DNA of 64,000 bases from Laccaria trichodermophora. Lineage: Eukaryota; Basidiomycota; Agaricomycetes; Agaricales; Hydnangiaceae. A program made the translations under genes and the position numbers. Each line of letters begins with the position of its first letter. Position 1 is the first letter of the stretch. A model generated the notes under the pieces. It made no database searches. It was not told the origin of the DNA and saw only the letters and a list, made by a program, of their open reading frames with translations. The stretch is from contig JACTVC010000004.1 in NCBI GenBank assembly GCA_018417955.1, positions 1,240,001 through 1,304,000 on the forward strand, in the 5' to 3' direction. Of the stretch, positions 12,270-23,510 are shown piece after piece.

Positions 12270-13970
12270 AGTTTACAGAACATCTGAAAAGGACTCTGGA
12301 TGTCTGCATAAATGTTCTGAAAAAAATGCGAAATTCCTGGAACATTAATTGGGGACATCCAAAACACATCCTGGATGTCCACATATATGTTCCAGGAAAA
12401 TGTGAAATGCCTGGTACATTAATTGGAATACACACTGGACATCCAAAAAAACACCCAGGATGTCTGCATAAATGTCCCAAATAAATACACAGGACATCCA
12501 AAACGCACCCTGTATGTCCTGGAACATTAATTGGAATATATGTGGGACATCCAGAAAGCGCATGAACATTGATTCAGGACATCCAAAAAGCACCCTGAAT
12601 GTCCACATAATTGTTCTGGAAAAATGCGAAATGCCCAGAACATTAATTAGAATACACAGGACGTCCGAAAAACAACCTGGATGTCTGCATAAATGTTCCG
12701 AAAAAAAATGCGAAATGCCCGGAACATTAATTGGAATATATGTGGGACATCCAGAAAGTGCACAAACATTGATTCAGGACATCCAAAAAGCACTGTGAGT
12801 GTCCACATAAATGTTCCGGAAAAATGCGAAATGCCTGGAACATTAATTAGAATACACACAGGACATCTGAAAAACAACCTGGATGTCCGCATAAATGTTC
12901 CGAAAGAAAATGCAAAATGCCCGGAACATTAATTGGAATATATGGGGGACATCCAGAAAGTGCACAAACATTGATTCAGGACATCTGAAAAGCACCCTGA
13001 ATGTCCACATAAATGTTCCGGAAAAATGCGAAATGCCTGGAACATTAATTAGAATACACATGGGACATCCAAGAAACATCCTGGATGTCCTCATAAACAC
13101 TCCGAAAAAAATGCGAAATGCCCGGAACATTAATTGGAATATATGCAGGACATCCAGAAAGCGCACGAATATTGATTTAGGACATCTGAAAGGCACCCTG
13201 AATGTCCACATAAATGTACCGGAAAAATGCGAAATGCCAAATGGGACATCTGAGAAACATCCTGGATGTCTGCATAAATGTCCCGAAAAAAATGCGAAAT
13301 GCCCGGAATGTTTATTGGAATATATGCAGGACATCCAGAAAGCACACATTCATTCATTCAGGACATCTGAAAAGCACCCTGGATGTCCACATACATGTTC
13401 CAGAAAACTGTGAAATGCCTGGAACTGTGGAACATTAATTAGAATACACACAGGTCATCTGAAAAACATCCTGGATGTCTGCATAAATGGTCCGAAAAAA
13501 ATGCGAAACGCTCGGAATGTTAATTGGAATATATGCGGGACATCCAGAAAGCACATGGTCATTGATTCAGGACATCTGAAAAGCACCCTGGATGTCCATA
13601 TGAATGTTCCAGAAAAATGCAAAATTCCTCGAACATTAATTAGAATACATATGGGACATCTGAAAAACATCCTGGATGTCTGGATAAATGTCCCAAAAAA
13701 AATGCGAAATGCCCAGAATATTAATTGGACTATACACAGGACATCCAAAAAGCACCTTGGATGTCCAAGAACATGAATTGGAATATATATGGGACATCTG
13801 TTAATTGGAATATACATGAGACATGCAAAAAGCACACAAACATTGATTCAGGACATCCAAATGGCACCCTGGATGTCCATGTAAATGTTCCAAAAAAATG
13901 TAAAATGCATGGAACACTAATTGGGACATCCGCAAAGCATTCTGCATGTCCACAATTGTCTGAGGTTCCA
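12270..13970. repeat. Higher-order tandem array, ~200 bp unit of two related halves
   Basis: The array is built from two alternating half-units of about 85-115 bases. Each contains ATAAATGTTCCG, AAATGCGAAATGCC and GGAACATTAATT. One half ends AGAATACACA, the other GGAATATATG. Same-type halves recur about every 200 bases (for example GGAACATTAATTAG near 12640, 12840 and 13035). Each half carries a GACATC...GATGTC inverted pair that could form a stem. Copies differ by point changes and small indels. ORFs of up to 172 codons on both strands are by-products of repeat periodicity with few stops. Confidence 0.85.
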
Positions 13971-14239
13971 TTGTATGAACTGAATGCCATTGAATGACCT
14001 CATCTACAAGTGAACATCACCAAGTTCCACAAAGTGAGAGAACATCAGCATTTTCTGCAAAGTGCATAAGGACCTCCATGTTTGATATCTTGGTTATCTG
14101 AGTGATGTTATACATTGCTTTTGGATACTAGAAATTGGGGGAATAGCTCATGCACATCCTAGGAAAAGCTCATAGGCACTTTATGTTTCTTGACACAGGA
14201 AGGTTTTCTGTCCTAGAATATCATACCCTTCATTTCAAG

Positions 14240-14990
14240 ACCTTCACATTGTCTCAGGAGATTTAACTAGAAACCAGAGTCCTATATGGACACCAGGGGT
14301 GCTTTTCTGACATTTTGAATTTTTTTTGGGACATCCAGAGTTGTTTTTGAGGTCCAGTGTATTTAAACTATTGCCCAGGAGATTTTGCATTCTCCCAGGA
14401 CATTTATATTGATACCAGGGTTGCTTTATTAATGTCATGTGGATGTTAAAACTAGTGCTCCATGAATTTCACATTTCTGGGACATTTATATGGACACCAG
14501 TGTTGCTCTTTTGACATCTTGTGGGTAAGAAAAGTCATGCCCCAGACATTTCACATTTTTCCAGGACATCCGGGGGTGTTATTTGGATGTCCTGTGGGCA
14601 TTTAAATCAATGCTTCAGACATTTCACATTTTCTTTGGACATTTATATGGCTACCATGGTTGTTTTTCTGATGTCCCATTATGCAAGGGCTTTTTGGATG
14701 TCCTTTGTATATTGAAAGTAATGCTCCGGACATTTTGCACTTTTTTCGGGACACTTATACCACTACCAGGGTTGTTTATCTGGTGTTCTGTAGATAATCA
14801 AGTTATTGGTCTGGACATTTCACATTTTTTTCGGGACACTTATACCACCACCAGGGTTGTTCTTCTGGTGTTCCATAGATAATCAAGTTATTGGACTGGT
14901 CATTCCAAATTTCTCCAAAACATTTATGTGAGTGCTTTTTGGATGTTCTTTGTATATTGAAACTAATGCTCTGGACATTTCGCATTCACA
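14240..14990. repeat. Diverged inverted counterpart of the upstream tandem array
   Basis: This stretch repeats GACATTTCACATTTT, GGGACACTTATA and TTGGATGTCC with a period near 100-110 bases. These words are approximate reverse complements of array words upstream: GACATTTCACATTTTTTTCG versus the complement of CGAAAAAAATGCGAAATGC. It is therefore the same repeat family in opposite orientation, separated from the first array by about 270 bases. Confidence 0.6.
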
Positions 14991-14999
14991 AGTATTAGT

Positions 15000-15436
15000 G
15001 ACCTTATCCCAACAACACTGAGACCCCTGACTCTACAAACAGGCCATAGTTGATGGTGCCTGCTGATGAGCCGATACATATGTTGACCCCATCAAACCTG
15101 GCCCAGCCACCTATATATTCTTAAGGAGTGGTTCTATGTGCCGGCCGAGGAGCCTAATGATGAGTTGACCCCACTGAAATTGCCTTGGATTGTGGGTCAG
15201 CCACTCTGTTCTAACATGGATTATGAGTCAGCTGAACAGCTTTTGATCCCTCACAAGGTGGATCAGCCCACCAGCCAAAACTTGGCCTGGTCCAATGAGT
15301 TGACATACCGCGGTCATGAATCTCATTGTCAGCCTGAGGCCAGCCCACAACCATTTTCCTTGTTTTATCTCAACTCTCCTTTGCCATTATTTCCCATCTG
15401 TGGTTGTAACCAACTTTCGGCTGGATAATGTCCCAG
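15000..15436. other. No gene recognised
   Basis: A 96-codon ORF (15138-15428, plus) is present but shows no recognisable motif, has a biased Pro/Leu composition, and lies between two repeat arrays. It is not called as a gene. Confidence 0.3.
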
Positions 15437-15512
15437 GTCGGATGGCTTAGTGGTCAAGGCTATGATAGTGATTGTCTTCTAACGTCACCTTGAGTGGTTA
15501 CAAAAAAAAAAA
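15437..15512 (+). repeat. Truncated SINE-like element with A box and poly(A)
   Basis: The plus strand reads GGATGGCTTAGTGGTCAAGG, a good Pol III A box (consensus TRGCNNAGTNGG). It is followed about 50 bases later by 12 consecutive A. No B box is found between them. Its orientation is opposite to the tRNA-like array that follows. Confidence 0.4.
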
Positions 15513-15539
15513 AGTTTGCTCCATCTGTACTCAAGTGAC

Positions 15540-18230
15540 TTCTGGGATTCAAACCCAGGGTATACATACATACACTATGTACACCTCCCAGCTCAACCAC
15601 TAAGCTAAGTCATCGCTGCAAGAGAAAGTTGGGGAGTATCTTTTAACTGACAACCATGTCACTCTAATATAGTTAGTAGTAAGTAAAAAACTGTTCAGGA
15701 TAACCAGCATGACTTGTTAGGGATTTGAACCCCAGGCATACATAGATACAATGCATACACTTCCCATCTTAACCACTGAGCCAAGCCAAAGTCAATGTCG
15801 GCCTGCAAGCTCGGCACTTTGTAACTTGGTTCTCGGCCTAAGATAACTATCAAGACAATTACCCGTTCTCGGCCTAAGCTGAACTTGTTTGGCGACCATG
15901 TCACTGTAGTAGCAGTAAAAAGGACTGAAATAAATTCTGCGCAGTGACTTGTTTGGGTTTTGAACCCAGGGCATACATAGATAAACTAACTAGCATTGAT
16001 TAGTAAATTTTAACAAAAGAGTTGCGATAGGTGTAACTGACTTCTGAGATTCGAACCCAGGGCATTACCTCCCAGCTTAATCACTAAGCCAAGCCAACGT
16101 TGGAAGACGACGTTGGTCAGTATCTTTTGGCTGCCGACCATAATAGCAGTAAGTAAAAAATTTGTTCAGGATTTGAACCCAGGGCATACATACATATACT
16201 ATGGACACCTCCCAGCTTAACCAATAAGCCAAGCCAAAGGGGAAGAGGATGTCGGTCAGTATCTTTTACCTGCTGACCATGTGACTCTGATAGCAATAAG
16301 TTTTTGAAGATGTCCAAGCAATGACTTGTTTGGGATTTGAACCCAGGCACACTACATACACCTGCCACCTTAACCACTAAGCCAAGCCAATGTTGCAAAA
16401 TGTTGGTCAGTATCTTCAGTAAATTCAGAAGACGATGAATTGAACCTGGGCCTGCAAGCTCGGCACTTGGTAACTTTATGCGTTCTCGGCTGAAGATGAC
16501 TACCAAGACACAAGACAATTGGCTTGGTAACTTTGTAACTTACCCATTCTCGGGAAAAGACAATTCCTTCTAGGGACCAGATCTTGGAAGACAATGATTT
16601 AAACCGCTCGGCACTTTGTAACTTACCTGTTCTCGGTGTAAGACAATTAGTTCTCGGCTTAAGACAAAAAGGTTCTCGGCCTATGACAACTACCCGTTCT
16701 CAGCCTAAGACATCTGCAAGCTTGGTACTTTGTATGAGGGAATGGATGCCGACCATGTCACTTCTAATAATAGCAGTAAGTAAAAAATCGTGGAAAAGAA
16801 CGAATGACTTTGTTGGGATTTGAACCCAGGGCATACAAAGATACACTAAGTACACCTGCCATCTTAACCAATGGGATTCGAACCCAGGCATACATACACT
16901 CTGTACACCTCTAGCTTAACCATGGGATTTGGCACAACACAATTGCACTTCAAAAAATCAGAGAGCTGTCCTGCAACGACTTTTCTGGGATTTGAACCCA
17001 GGGCATACACTATGTACACCTCCAAGCTTAACCACTAAGCCAAGCCGATGTTGAAGATGTTGAAGATGACGTCGGTCAGTATCTTTTGGCTGCCGACCAT
17101 AATAGCAGTAAGTAAAAAAATTGTTCAGGATTTGAACCCAGGACATACATACATATACTATGCACACCTCCCAGCTTAACCAATAAGCCAAGCCAACAGG
17201 GAAGAGAATGTCAGTCGGTATCTTTTTACCTGCCGACTATGTGACTCTAAGCAATAAGTTTTTGAAGATGTCCAAGCCATGACTTGTTTGGGATTTGAAC
17301 CCGGGCATACTACATACACCTGCCACCTTAACCACTAAGCCAAGCCAATGTTGCGAAATGTTGGTCAGTATCTCCAGTCAATTTGGAAGATGATGAATTG
17401 AACCTGGGCTTGCAAGCTCAGCACTTGGTAACTTTACGCATTCTTGGCCTAAGATGACTACCAAGAAAATCTGCTCAGTAGTTTGTAACTTACTCCCCGC
17501 TCTCAGCAAAAGACAACAACCCCTTCTAGGGACCAGATAATGATTTGAACTGCTTGGCACTTTGTAACTTACCCAGTTCTCAGCCTAAGACAACTAGTTC
17601 TCGGCCTAAAAAGACAACTACCCATTCTCGGCCTAAGACGTCTGCAAGCTCAGTACTTTGTACAAGGGAATGGATGCCGACCATGTCACTTCTAATAATA
17701 GCAGTAAGTAAAAAATCGTAGAAAAGAACGAATGACTGTTTTGGGATTTGAACCAAGGGTGTACAAAGATACACTAAGTACACCTGCCATCTTAACCAAT
17801 AAGCCAAGTCAACGTCGCAACAAACTCTTGGTCAGTATCTCTTAGCTGGCGACCATATAGCAATGTATGTAAAAAATATTCGAAGATGTACAAGCACTGA
17901 CTTGTTTGGGATTTGAACCTGAGCAGATGCACTATGTACAAATGCCACCTTAACCACTAAGCCAAGTCAATCTTACAACAAAATGCTGGTCAACAATCAT
18001 TCTAATAGAAGTAAATGTGTTCGGCATTTGAAGCTGGGGCATACTGAATCAGGGCCTGCAAGGTCGGCACTGACTTACTTGTTCGGGGGGTGAACCCAGG
18101 CCATAAGACAACAAGTGCAAAAATCAAGTATTAAATGTCATGAGAATGACTTGTGTGGGATTTGAACCCAGGGCATATACACATAGAGCATGAAGCACCT
18201 TCTGCCATAACGACTAGGCCAAGTCAGTGT
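15540..18230 (-). repeat. Cluster of at least 14 tRNA-like (SINE-like) units
   Basis: Read on the minus strand, most units have an A box close to TGGCTTAGTGGTTAAGG and, 40-55 bases later, a B box close to GGGTTCAAATCCC. These are the internal Pol III promoter elements of tRNA genes, with an A box of the Ser/Leu type. B-box positions on the plus strand are about 15544, 15720, 15955, 16046, 16169, 16332, 16814, 16872, 16987, 17127, 17290, 17743, 17908 and 18157. Eleven also have an A box; those at 15955, 16814 and 16872 do not. Where best preserved, the ends can pair (CTTGG near the A box with CAAGTC after the B box) like an acceptor stem. The sequence between the boxes is not a clean anticodon arm, so these are tRNA-derived repeats rather than tRNA genes. 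TTCTCGGCCTAAGACAA words recur in the spacers. Confidence 0.75.
16111..17810. repeat. ~950 bp tandem segmental duplication inside the tRNA-like cluster
   Basis: The block starting GTCAGTATCTTTTGGCTGCC near 16117 recurs near 17076. The block GGATGCCGACCATGTCACTT near 16745 recurs near 17672. Order and orientation are the same, giving a period of about 930-960 bases. Part of the copy number in the cluster therefore comes from duplication rather than separate insertions. Confidence 0.7.
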
Positions 18231-18385
18231 TGCAAGATAATTTTGGTCAGGAGATTTCAGTGAGCCTCAACTGGATACTTCCAGCCCAGGACACGATTAG
18301 AAAGTAGGCCTGAGCATGGGGCTTCAACTTGTGCCCGGGCAGGTCCCCATCAATGTCCTTTCAAATTTGCCCAAAATCTTTGGAA

Positions 18386-18436
18386 TCTGGCATGGTCTAA
18401 TGGTAGTTGCCTTCCAGGTTCAATCCCCGGCCATGC
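18386..18436 (+). repeat. tRNA-Gly-like relic
   Basis: Plus strand GCATGGTCTAATGGTAG resembles the 5' half of a glycine tRNA with an A box. It is followed by CCAGGTTCAATCCCCGG (T-arm with B box) and CCATGC, which pairs with GCATGG. At about 50 nt it lacks an anticodon arm, so it is not a functional tRNA gene. Confidence 0.45.
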
Positions 18437-18616
18437 TTATCCTGATGACATTTTCAACTTTTTGTGGGGAGTCCTTGAGGCATCTGCCAGATATTCTTAT
18501 GCTTCTGATATAGGGTTGGATCGAGGGTTGTAATTTAACCTGAAACATGTGTGTTTCCCGGTTTAAAAACCCTCACATTTCAAGGACCCATCTTCCCCCA
18601 CACCCCTCACTGCGAC

Positions 18617-18881
18617 ATGAATCGCTTCACCCCCATCACGATCTGGACTCTATTGGGCATCCCTCCACCAAACCCCTTCCCCGTAAGTTCTGTATTTCTC
18701 CATTGATTGGTCTAACCAGCCGATGATCCATCAGAAAGGAACCCGTGTATGGTTCAACATGTGCAGCGGCGGTCTCATGTTTGCGATGGTGGACTCCAGC
18801 AGCTGGTTGCCTGACATGAGCAATCCCCTGTGGTACTTCATTTTTTCCACTAACATGGTGATCAGGGGACCATGCTCTTAA
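18617..18881 (+). other. Possible two-exon small ORF, 70 aa
   Basis: ATG 18617 opens MNRFTPITIWTLLGIPPPN. A 51 nt GT-AG intron follows, then KGTRVWFNMCSGGLMFAMVD, stopping near 18881. It overlaps the end of the minus-strand ORF at 18862. No family is recognised. It may be a fragment of a larger protein. Confidence 0.3.
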
Positions 18882-19335
18882 CTATCATTGACGATGATGG
18901 GGAGAAGGTGACTGAAGATACTGGGGGTTTGTCAAGATTGAAGATGGGCCGATCGAAAGTAACTTCATTGGTGGGGGAAGAGAGTTTCGGTTGGTCAAAA
19001 GTGGGCTTTATGCCCAAGCTCAGGGAGGAGACTCCAGGTTTCTGAAAGTCAAAGGGTGAGGGGGAAGGGGAAGACACAGTGGGCTTTGTAAAATCAAATA
19101 TGGATCGGTCGAAAGTAAGGTCTTTGGCCTTGGACGTGATTCCGGGTTTCTGAAAGTCAAAGATGGACTCAGGGGAGGGGGAAGAGACCGTGGGCTTTAT
19201 AAAATCAAATATGGACCGATTGAAATTATTGTCTCTTGCCTTCACAGAAAGGGAAGACTCAGCAGACGTTTGAAAATTGAAAATAGATTTGTTGAATGCC
19301 AGGGCTGGGCGAGAAACAGTAAAATCAATGGACAT
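18862..19335 (-). CDS. Disordered protein with repeated FDF/SPSP motifs, 157 aa
   Basis: The protein repeats a ~20 residue pattern such as FNRSIFDFIKPTVSSPSP, FDRSIFDFTKPTVSSPSP and FDQPKLSSP, with IFDFQKPG inserts. Aromatic FDF spots are spaced by Ser/Pro/Lys linkers, so it is predicted to be intrinsically disordered and is reminiscent of adaptor-binding or nucleoporin-like tails. No folded domain, signal peptide or membrane segment is seen. A separate upstream minus-strand ORF (19537 down to about 19394) starts MAQHQKHNLTNLQSLSGEQD and is acidic. It may be a first exon, but no clean splice joining it was found, so the true start is uncertain. The function is unknown. Confidence 0.4.
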   Translation of the reverse strand: MSIDFTVSRPALAFNKSIFNFQTSAESSLSVKARDNNFNRSIFDFIKPTVSSPSPESIFDFQKPGITSKAKDLTFDRSIFDFTKPTVSSPSPSPFDFQKPGVSSLSLGIKPTFDQPKLSSPTNEVTFDRPIFNLDKPPVSSVTFSPSSSMIVKSMVP

Positions 19336-19962
19336 CGATTGACTGTCTTGACGTTCTAATCAAGGCCACATTAATATCAATCTGTAAAGCTCAGCCCATC
19401 AACTTATGTTGGGTAATGTTATCCACATCGACTTCCATTGCTTGTTCGGTGGACTGCATTCCATCGTCACTCGGTAGGTCTTGTTCACCCGATAATGATT
19501 GAAGGTTGGTCAGGTTATGTTTTTGATGTTGGGCCATTTCTAAGCTAAGGTTGTAATGGTGTCAGTAGTAAAAGCCCAAACTAAATACCTTCCTGCACCT
19601 CCCTATGGTCCAAGTCTTTCATTACAACTTCTGCTTCAAAAGAATTAGTGACAATGGTTGCCTGGAAGATTAGACATTCTCCTACCCGGGTTTGTCAAAG
19701 ATATATCAGCCATGGAGTAGATGGCTTTTCCAGGGATTGCAGTTGCTAATGAACATTGTTCAAGAGAAAGACCCATTGTTTTGTTCGGCCTTGCAATGGC
19801 CCTTAAAAATTCAACTGTGGGAAGGACAGCCACCGATGATCGGCCTTGGAACATTCTGAAGATCTCTCCTCTTCTGATGCCACCACGTGACTCCGTTTAC
19901 AACTTTTTGACTTGAACTTTCATCTTTGTCCCATTCTAACCCTTTGTGCCGTTCCAACTCCA
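19336..19962. other. No gene supported
   Basis: This stretch contains the acidic 48-codon ORF at 19394-19537 (minus), mentioned as a possible upstream exon of the FDF protein, and two overlapping ORFs at 19645-19915 without recognisable motifs. Confidence 0.3.
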
Positions 19963-21687
19963 ATGTCCTCCACCCTCACCATAGAAGCTAAAGATCACAA
20001 TCTTGACCCCGGGTTTTTGGATGATGTTAGGTTCCAAACTAGTGCTCGAAAGTCCAGTCCAGTCCGGTTTTTTGACCCAAAACGAAAAGACCGAGACCTA
20101 GACCGGTCCACACAATTCCTAAAACCTCAAAAGACTGGACCAGGACCGGAAAAGACCAAGACTGCAGTCTTTTTCGGTCTTTGGACCGGTCTTGGTCCAG
20201 ACTGGTTACAACCAGTTCAAGACCGGTTTTTCAGCTAAATATGCCATAAATTTTGCAATTGTGAGTCGGTAATTTTATTAACATTCTTCGTAGCTTCTAA
20301 ACGAGTGCAAGAACGTTAAATTACGTTGAGAATTGATGTATATACAAAAATACTAAGGTACATCTGCTATTTTCACGAAATATTTTACAGTTTTTTATGT
20401 ATCTTTGTCAGTTTTTATCCTAAAAATATGATCTTAGGTGCGTTTTGAAGGGTTTTTATGTAGGTACAAAAGACCGGTCTTAACCGACAAGACCGGTCCA
20501 TGTAAACCGGTTTTTTAGCGGTCTTGTGATTTCAAATCTGAGAGACCAAGACTGCAGGTCCAGTCTTTTGCAGTCTTGGTCTGGTCCAGTTGCAGTCTTT
20601 TTCCAGTCTTGGGACTGGACTTCCAAGCACTATTCCAAACAGAATCGCTTCTGAGATTCTTCAATCGACATCAAGTGGCTCTTATGAATTCCAATGACAC
20701 CGACCTACCAATGTTAGAAGCACGTGCCAGACTTTGACCAAGAGGTCTACATGGTCATATTCCAGGTACATAATGTTATTGGCATTTTTGTATGATCCAT
20801 ACTTGACCATTCTAAGGTTGAAAGCCAAGGATTCAAGTTTGATGTTTCACATTTATTCGCCCATTCCAAATTCCTTAGGGAGTTGTTCTTTGATGAAACA
20901 AAAAGGTTGGGCCTAACACTGGAAGGGACTCTTGATCACCCCCTTGTCATCAAGGGGTGCACCACTGAGGCCTTCACAAATTTTCTGGGTTGGCTGAACC
21001 ACAAGTACATTTACAATCCTCCATTGATTATTATCTAATATTTATACAATCTGGGTTACAGCAAGCAGCGCATGGTCACCACTCAAGACAGATTGAACAA
21101 AACAGCTCCTTGACATTCTCCATGTATCGCATATGTGGGAGATTTTACCAGGTGTTGAGTTTGCTAGCACCAAACTACTCAAGGCCAACCTTCACCCAGG
21201 TCACTGACTTCACCTTGTCTGACAATATGGTCTCCTGAACTGGGTTGAAATTCCTATTCATATCCTTCTTGATTCTCTGCTTGAGTGCTATACCAAAGAC
21301 AGCCACAACAATATGGATTTTTCACTTTACATGATTATCGCAACTGCCAAAGAATCCATCGCCACTGCACAAAAAGTCCTTGCACATGTTCCTCCCTTCC
21401 CGAAAGACACCGACAACTCCCCTTTCTGCTCTCAACATGCAACCTGCAAGTGAATATGGATTGAAAAGTGGTTTCTGGGACTCAGCCGATGCACCCATCA
21501 CCCCACTGAAAAGTTTTCTTTGGCAGAAATTCCTCGAGCACTGGAGGGGATGGATCACCAAGGTATGAGGGAGGAGTGCAAGAAATTTGTACTTGAGTGG
21601 ATGAATGAAACCCTTTACTATCTCATTCAGAAAGAAGAGGATTTAATTCAGGAGACTGTAGCCACCATTCATTCCATGTTCATGTAG
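19963..21687 (+). pseudogene. BTB/POZ-domain gene split by a MITE and degraded
   Basis: Exon 1 starts at ATG 19963 (MSSTLTIEAKDHNLDPGF) and is interrupted after VRFQT by the MITE at 20040-20632. Removing the MITE and one duplicated 8 bp target continues the frame as ESLLRFFNRHQVALMNSN. Downstream exons carry a BTB-like block (VSHLFAHSKFL, LEGTLDHPLVIKG, FTNFLGWLNH), then LLDILHVSHMWEILPGVEFA, LDSLLECYTKDSHNNMDF, and a tail ending VATIHSMFM at TAG 21687. Breaks: a frame shift near 20730, a TGA before TKQLLDIL near 21105, a stop in HPGH near 21203, and TGA 21451-21453 inside a conserved-looking tail. The family belongs to the large agaric BTB set of unknown function. The BTB assignment rests on the hydrophobic pattern. 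Confidence 0.6.
20040..20632. mobile_element. hAT-type MITE, copy 1 (593 bp) with 8 bp TSD
   Basis: Ends are TAGTGCTCGAAAGTCC and the complement TAGTGCTTGGAAGTCC, matching the hAT terminal pattern. It is flanked by TTCCAAAC at 20032-20039 and 20633-20640, an exact 8 bp target-site duplication. The subterminal thirds are full of GACCGGTC and CAGTCTT words in both orientations. The core is AT-rich and non-coding. Family knowledge: hAT elements make 8 bp duplications. No transposase is encoded, so it is non-autonomous. Related copies lie at 26503 and 51091. Confidence 0.85.
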
Positions 21688-22771
21688 TCTTGATATTTTT
21701 GAGTACTCTTTCCTAGTGTCTTATCTCTGATTTATTATGCCACTAGCATAATTAAATTGATCATCAATGCATATCTGCACCAAATGATGTTTGGACTTCG
21801 TCAAAATTGGGCCATGTCAAGTATATTTTTGAGCTCACAGGGTGGGGGAAGAAGCTTGAATGTACAAATCTAGTATTGTTAGAATTGTATAAGCATCCCC
21901 ATCCCCATTGATCTATGCCTATTAGAAAAGCACTGGTGGTTGTGTAAATTTTATCGCAGCAATAGACTTCTGTAACATGTGGGAAGGGCCAGGTAAACAA
22001 AGGCAAATAATCGGATAATTTTACAAGTTCATGCTACAAAACATGGGGGAAGAAGCTTGAATGCTTAAACAAGCTAGAATCATAATCAAGAAGTAACTTG
22101 GCATCTACTGATACTATTTTTAAGAGGACCAGTGGTCTGTGGCCAAGCGAATACAATACTCAGCAGTTTTGTCTAACACAGCCAAACAAATGAATGCCTG
22201 GCACAAATTCAGCATATGGGATAGAGGCTCTGTGTTTTAAGGAAAATGCATAGCACAAGGTTGTATATAATGCTATTTGGATGCTCTGTTGTAAATATAT
22301 AAGGGCTGGTAGAATTAGGTTATTTTGGTTAACCAATTCTTTTTTTCATTGTTCATTCATGTTAACAGACTTATTAAGATATGTTCCTGAAGTCATTTCA
22401 GTGAGCTTTTTTGTTGAGTAGTCTATAATATGTTATCTATCAGTTAGAGTTGGTTTAACAATTCGCACTGTTGTTATTGCGAGGCAATAGTATTACAGTC
22501 ATTTGCATAATGCTTTGCACAACGAATTTTCCAAAAATCTGTTTGGTTGTGTTGGGTAGCGTGATTTTCATCACACTTGTTCAAGACTTCAAGTTGCTGC
22601 ATGCCCATGTGCGAGGCCTGCTGCTATACTTGGCTTACAGTGGGCATCTTTGGGGCTTTGGCCATGATGCAACAAGGATGTAAGGTAGTCAGTATTACCG
22701 ATATTGAGGCCATGATGGCGACATGATCTTCTCACAAAGGGGTTTCAATAGTTGTCCCATACATTATTGTA
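21688..22771. other. AT-rich stretch without a recognised gene
   Basis: The phrase GGGGGAAGAAGCTTGAATG occurs twice (about 21845 and 22046). A 70-codon hydrophobic ORF (22471-22683) has no recognisable motif. Nothing else is supported. Confidence 0.3.
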
Positions 22772-23062
22772 ATGATGTACTCATCAAAAATTGCAACACA
22801 TGCAGCATGCGAGCACATTCTGGCTTTGCACAATGAGGGGAGGCATCCACAAGAGATGATAGACCTCACCGACTTCAGCCTTCGCACCGTAAACTACATT
22901 TTGAGGCAGCTCAAGGCATCCGAAAATGGGTTGAGTGTGACATTTCGGTTCCTGTTCAAACAAGACCAAATATGTTTTGAAAAATCTGTTGTGCAAGGCA
23001 TTATGCAAATGACTGTAAGTATTCACGAAACAAATCTTTGTTTATTGACTTTGTTTGGATAA
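22772..23062 (+). pseudogene. Helix-turn-helix fragment, Tc1-transposase-like N-terminus
   Basis: The segment HILALHNEGRHPQEMIDLTD and FSLRTVNYILRQLK reads as a homeodomain-like helix-turn-helix, the kind found at the start of Tc1/mariner transposases (compare VPIKDIAQELSLSEDTV in the element at 24643). No DDE part follows. It is a likely transposase fragment of another lineage; an unrelated HTH protein is possible. Confidence 0.4.
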
Positions 23063-23279
23063 ACAAAGGTTAGCCAAACAAGCAAATACATGTTGATATT
23101 TTGATTCATGTTTCTTTCTTCAACATTCAACCATCATTCTTTCCCCCACTCCCCCAATGTTGACCCCACAAGACATGCATCCATATGCAATGTGTGCCTA
23201 TGGTTGCCGCCTCATATGCAGGTGGCGGCCAGCCCAATGGGTGTTCTTCAGGGGTTCTCAAGTGTGGGGGATATCTGTC

Positions 23280-23510
23280 ACATTAGCACCACACGAATGA
23301 GGACGACGACCATGACAGCGACGAAGATGATGAAATAACTGGACAGCACTCACCACCACCTCATCTCTCTTCCCCCATCCCACCTTCAATATCTGTCACA
23401 TCAGCACCACACGAATGAGGACAACAACCATGATGGCGACGAAGACAACAAAACAGCTGGACAGCACTCACCACCACCTTGTCTCTCTTCCTGCATCCCA
23501 CCTTCCCCCC
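23280..23510. repeat. Two-copy tandem repeat, unit ~120-130 bp
   Basis: A unit with ATATCTGTCACAT, AGCACCACACGAATGAGGAC, CTGGACAGCACTCACCACC and ending CATCCCACCTTC occurs twice in direct orientation with scattered changes. Confidence 0.7.

Noticed and set aside
12268..13997. Overlapping ORFs of 80-172 codons on both strands
   Set aside because: They arise because the tandem repeat unit lacks stops in some frames. The peptides are themselves repeats and are mirrored on both strands.
15540..18230. Functional tRNA gene cluster
   Set aside because: A and B boxes are present, but no unit has a convincing anticodon arm or complete cloverleaf, so tRNA genes are not called.
12270..18230. CRISPR-like array
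   Set aside because: Repeat spacing is irregular, the spacers are themselves related, and the sequence is clearly eukaryotic.
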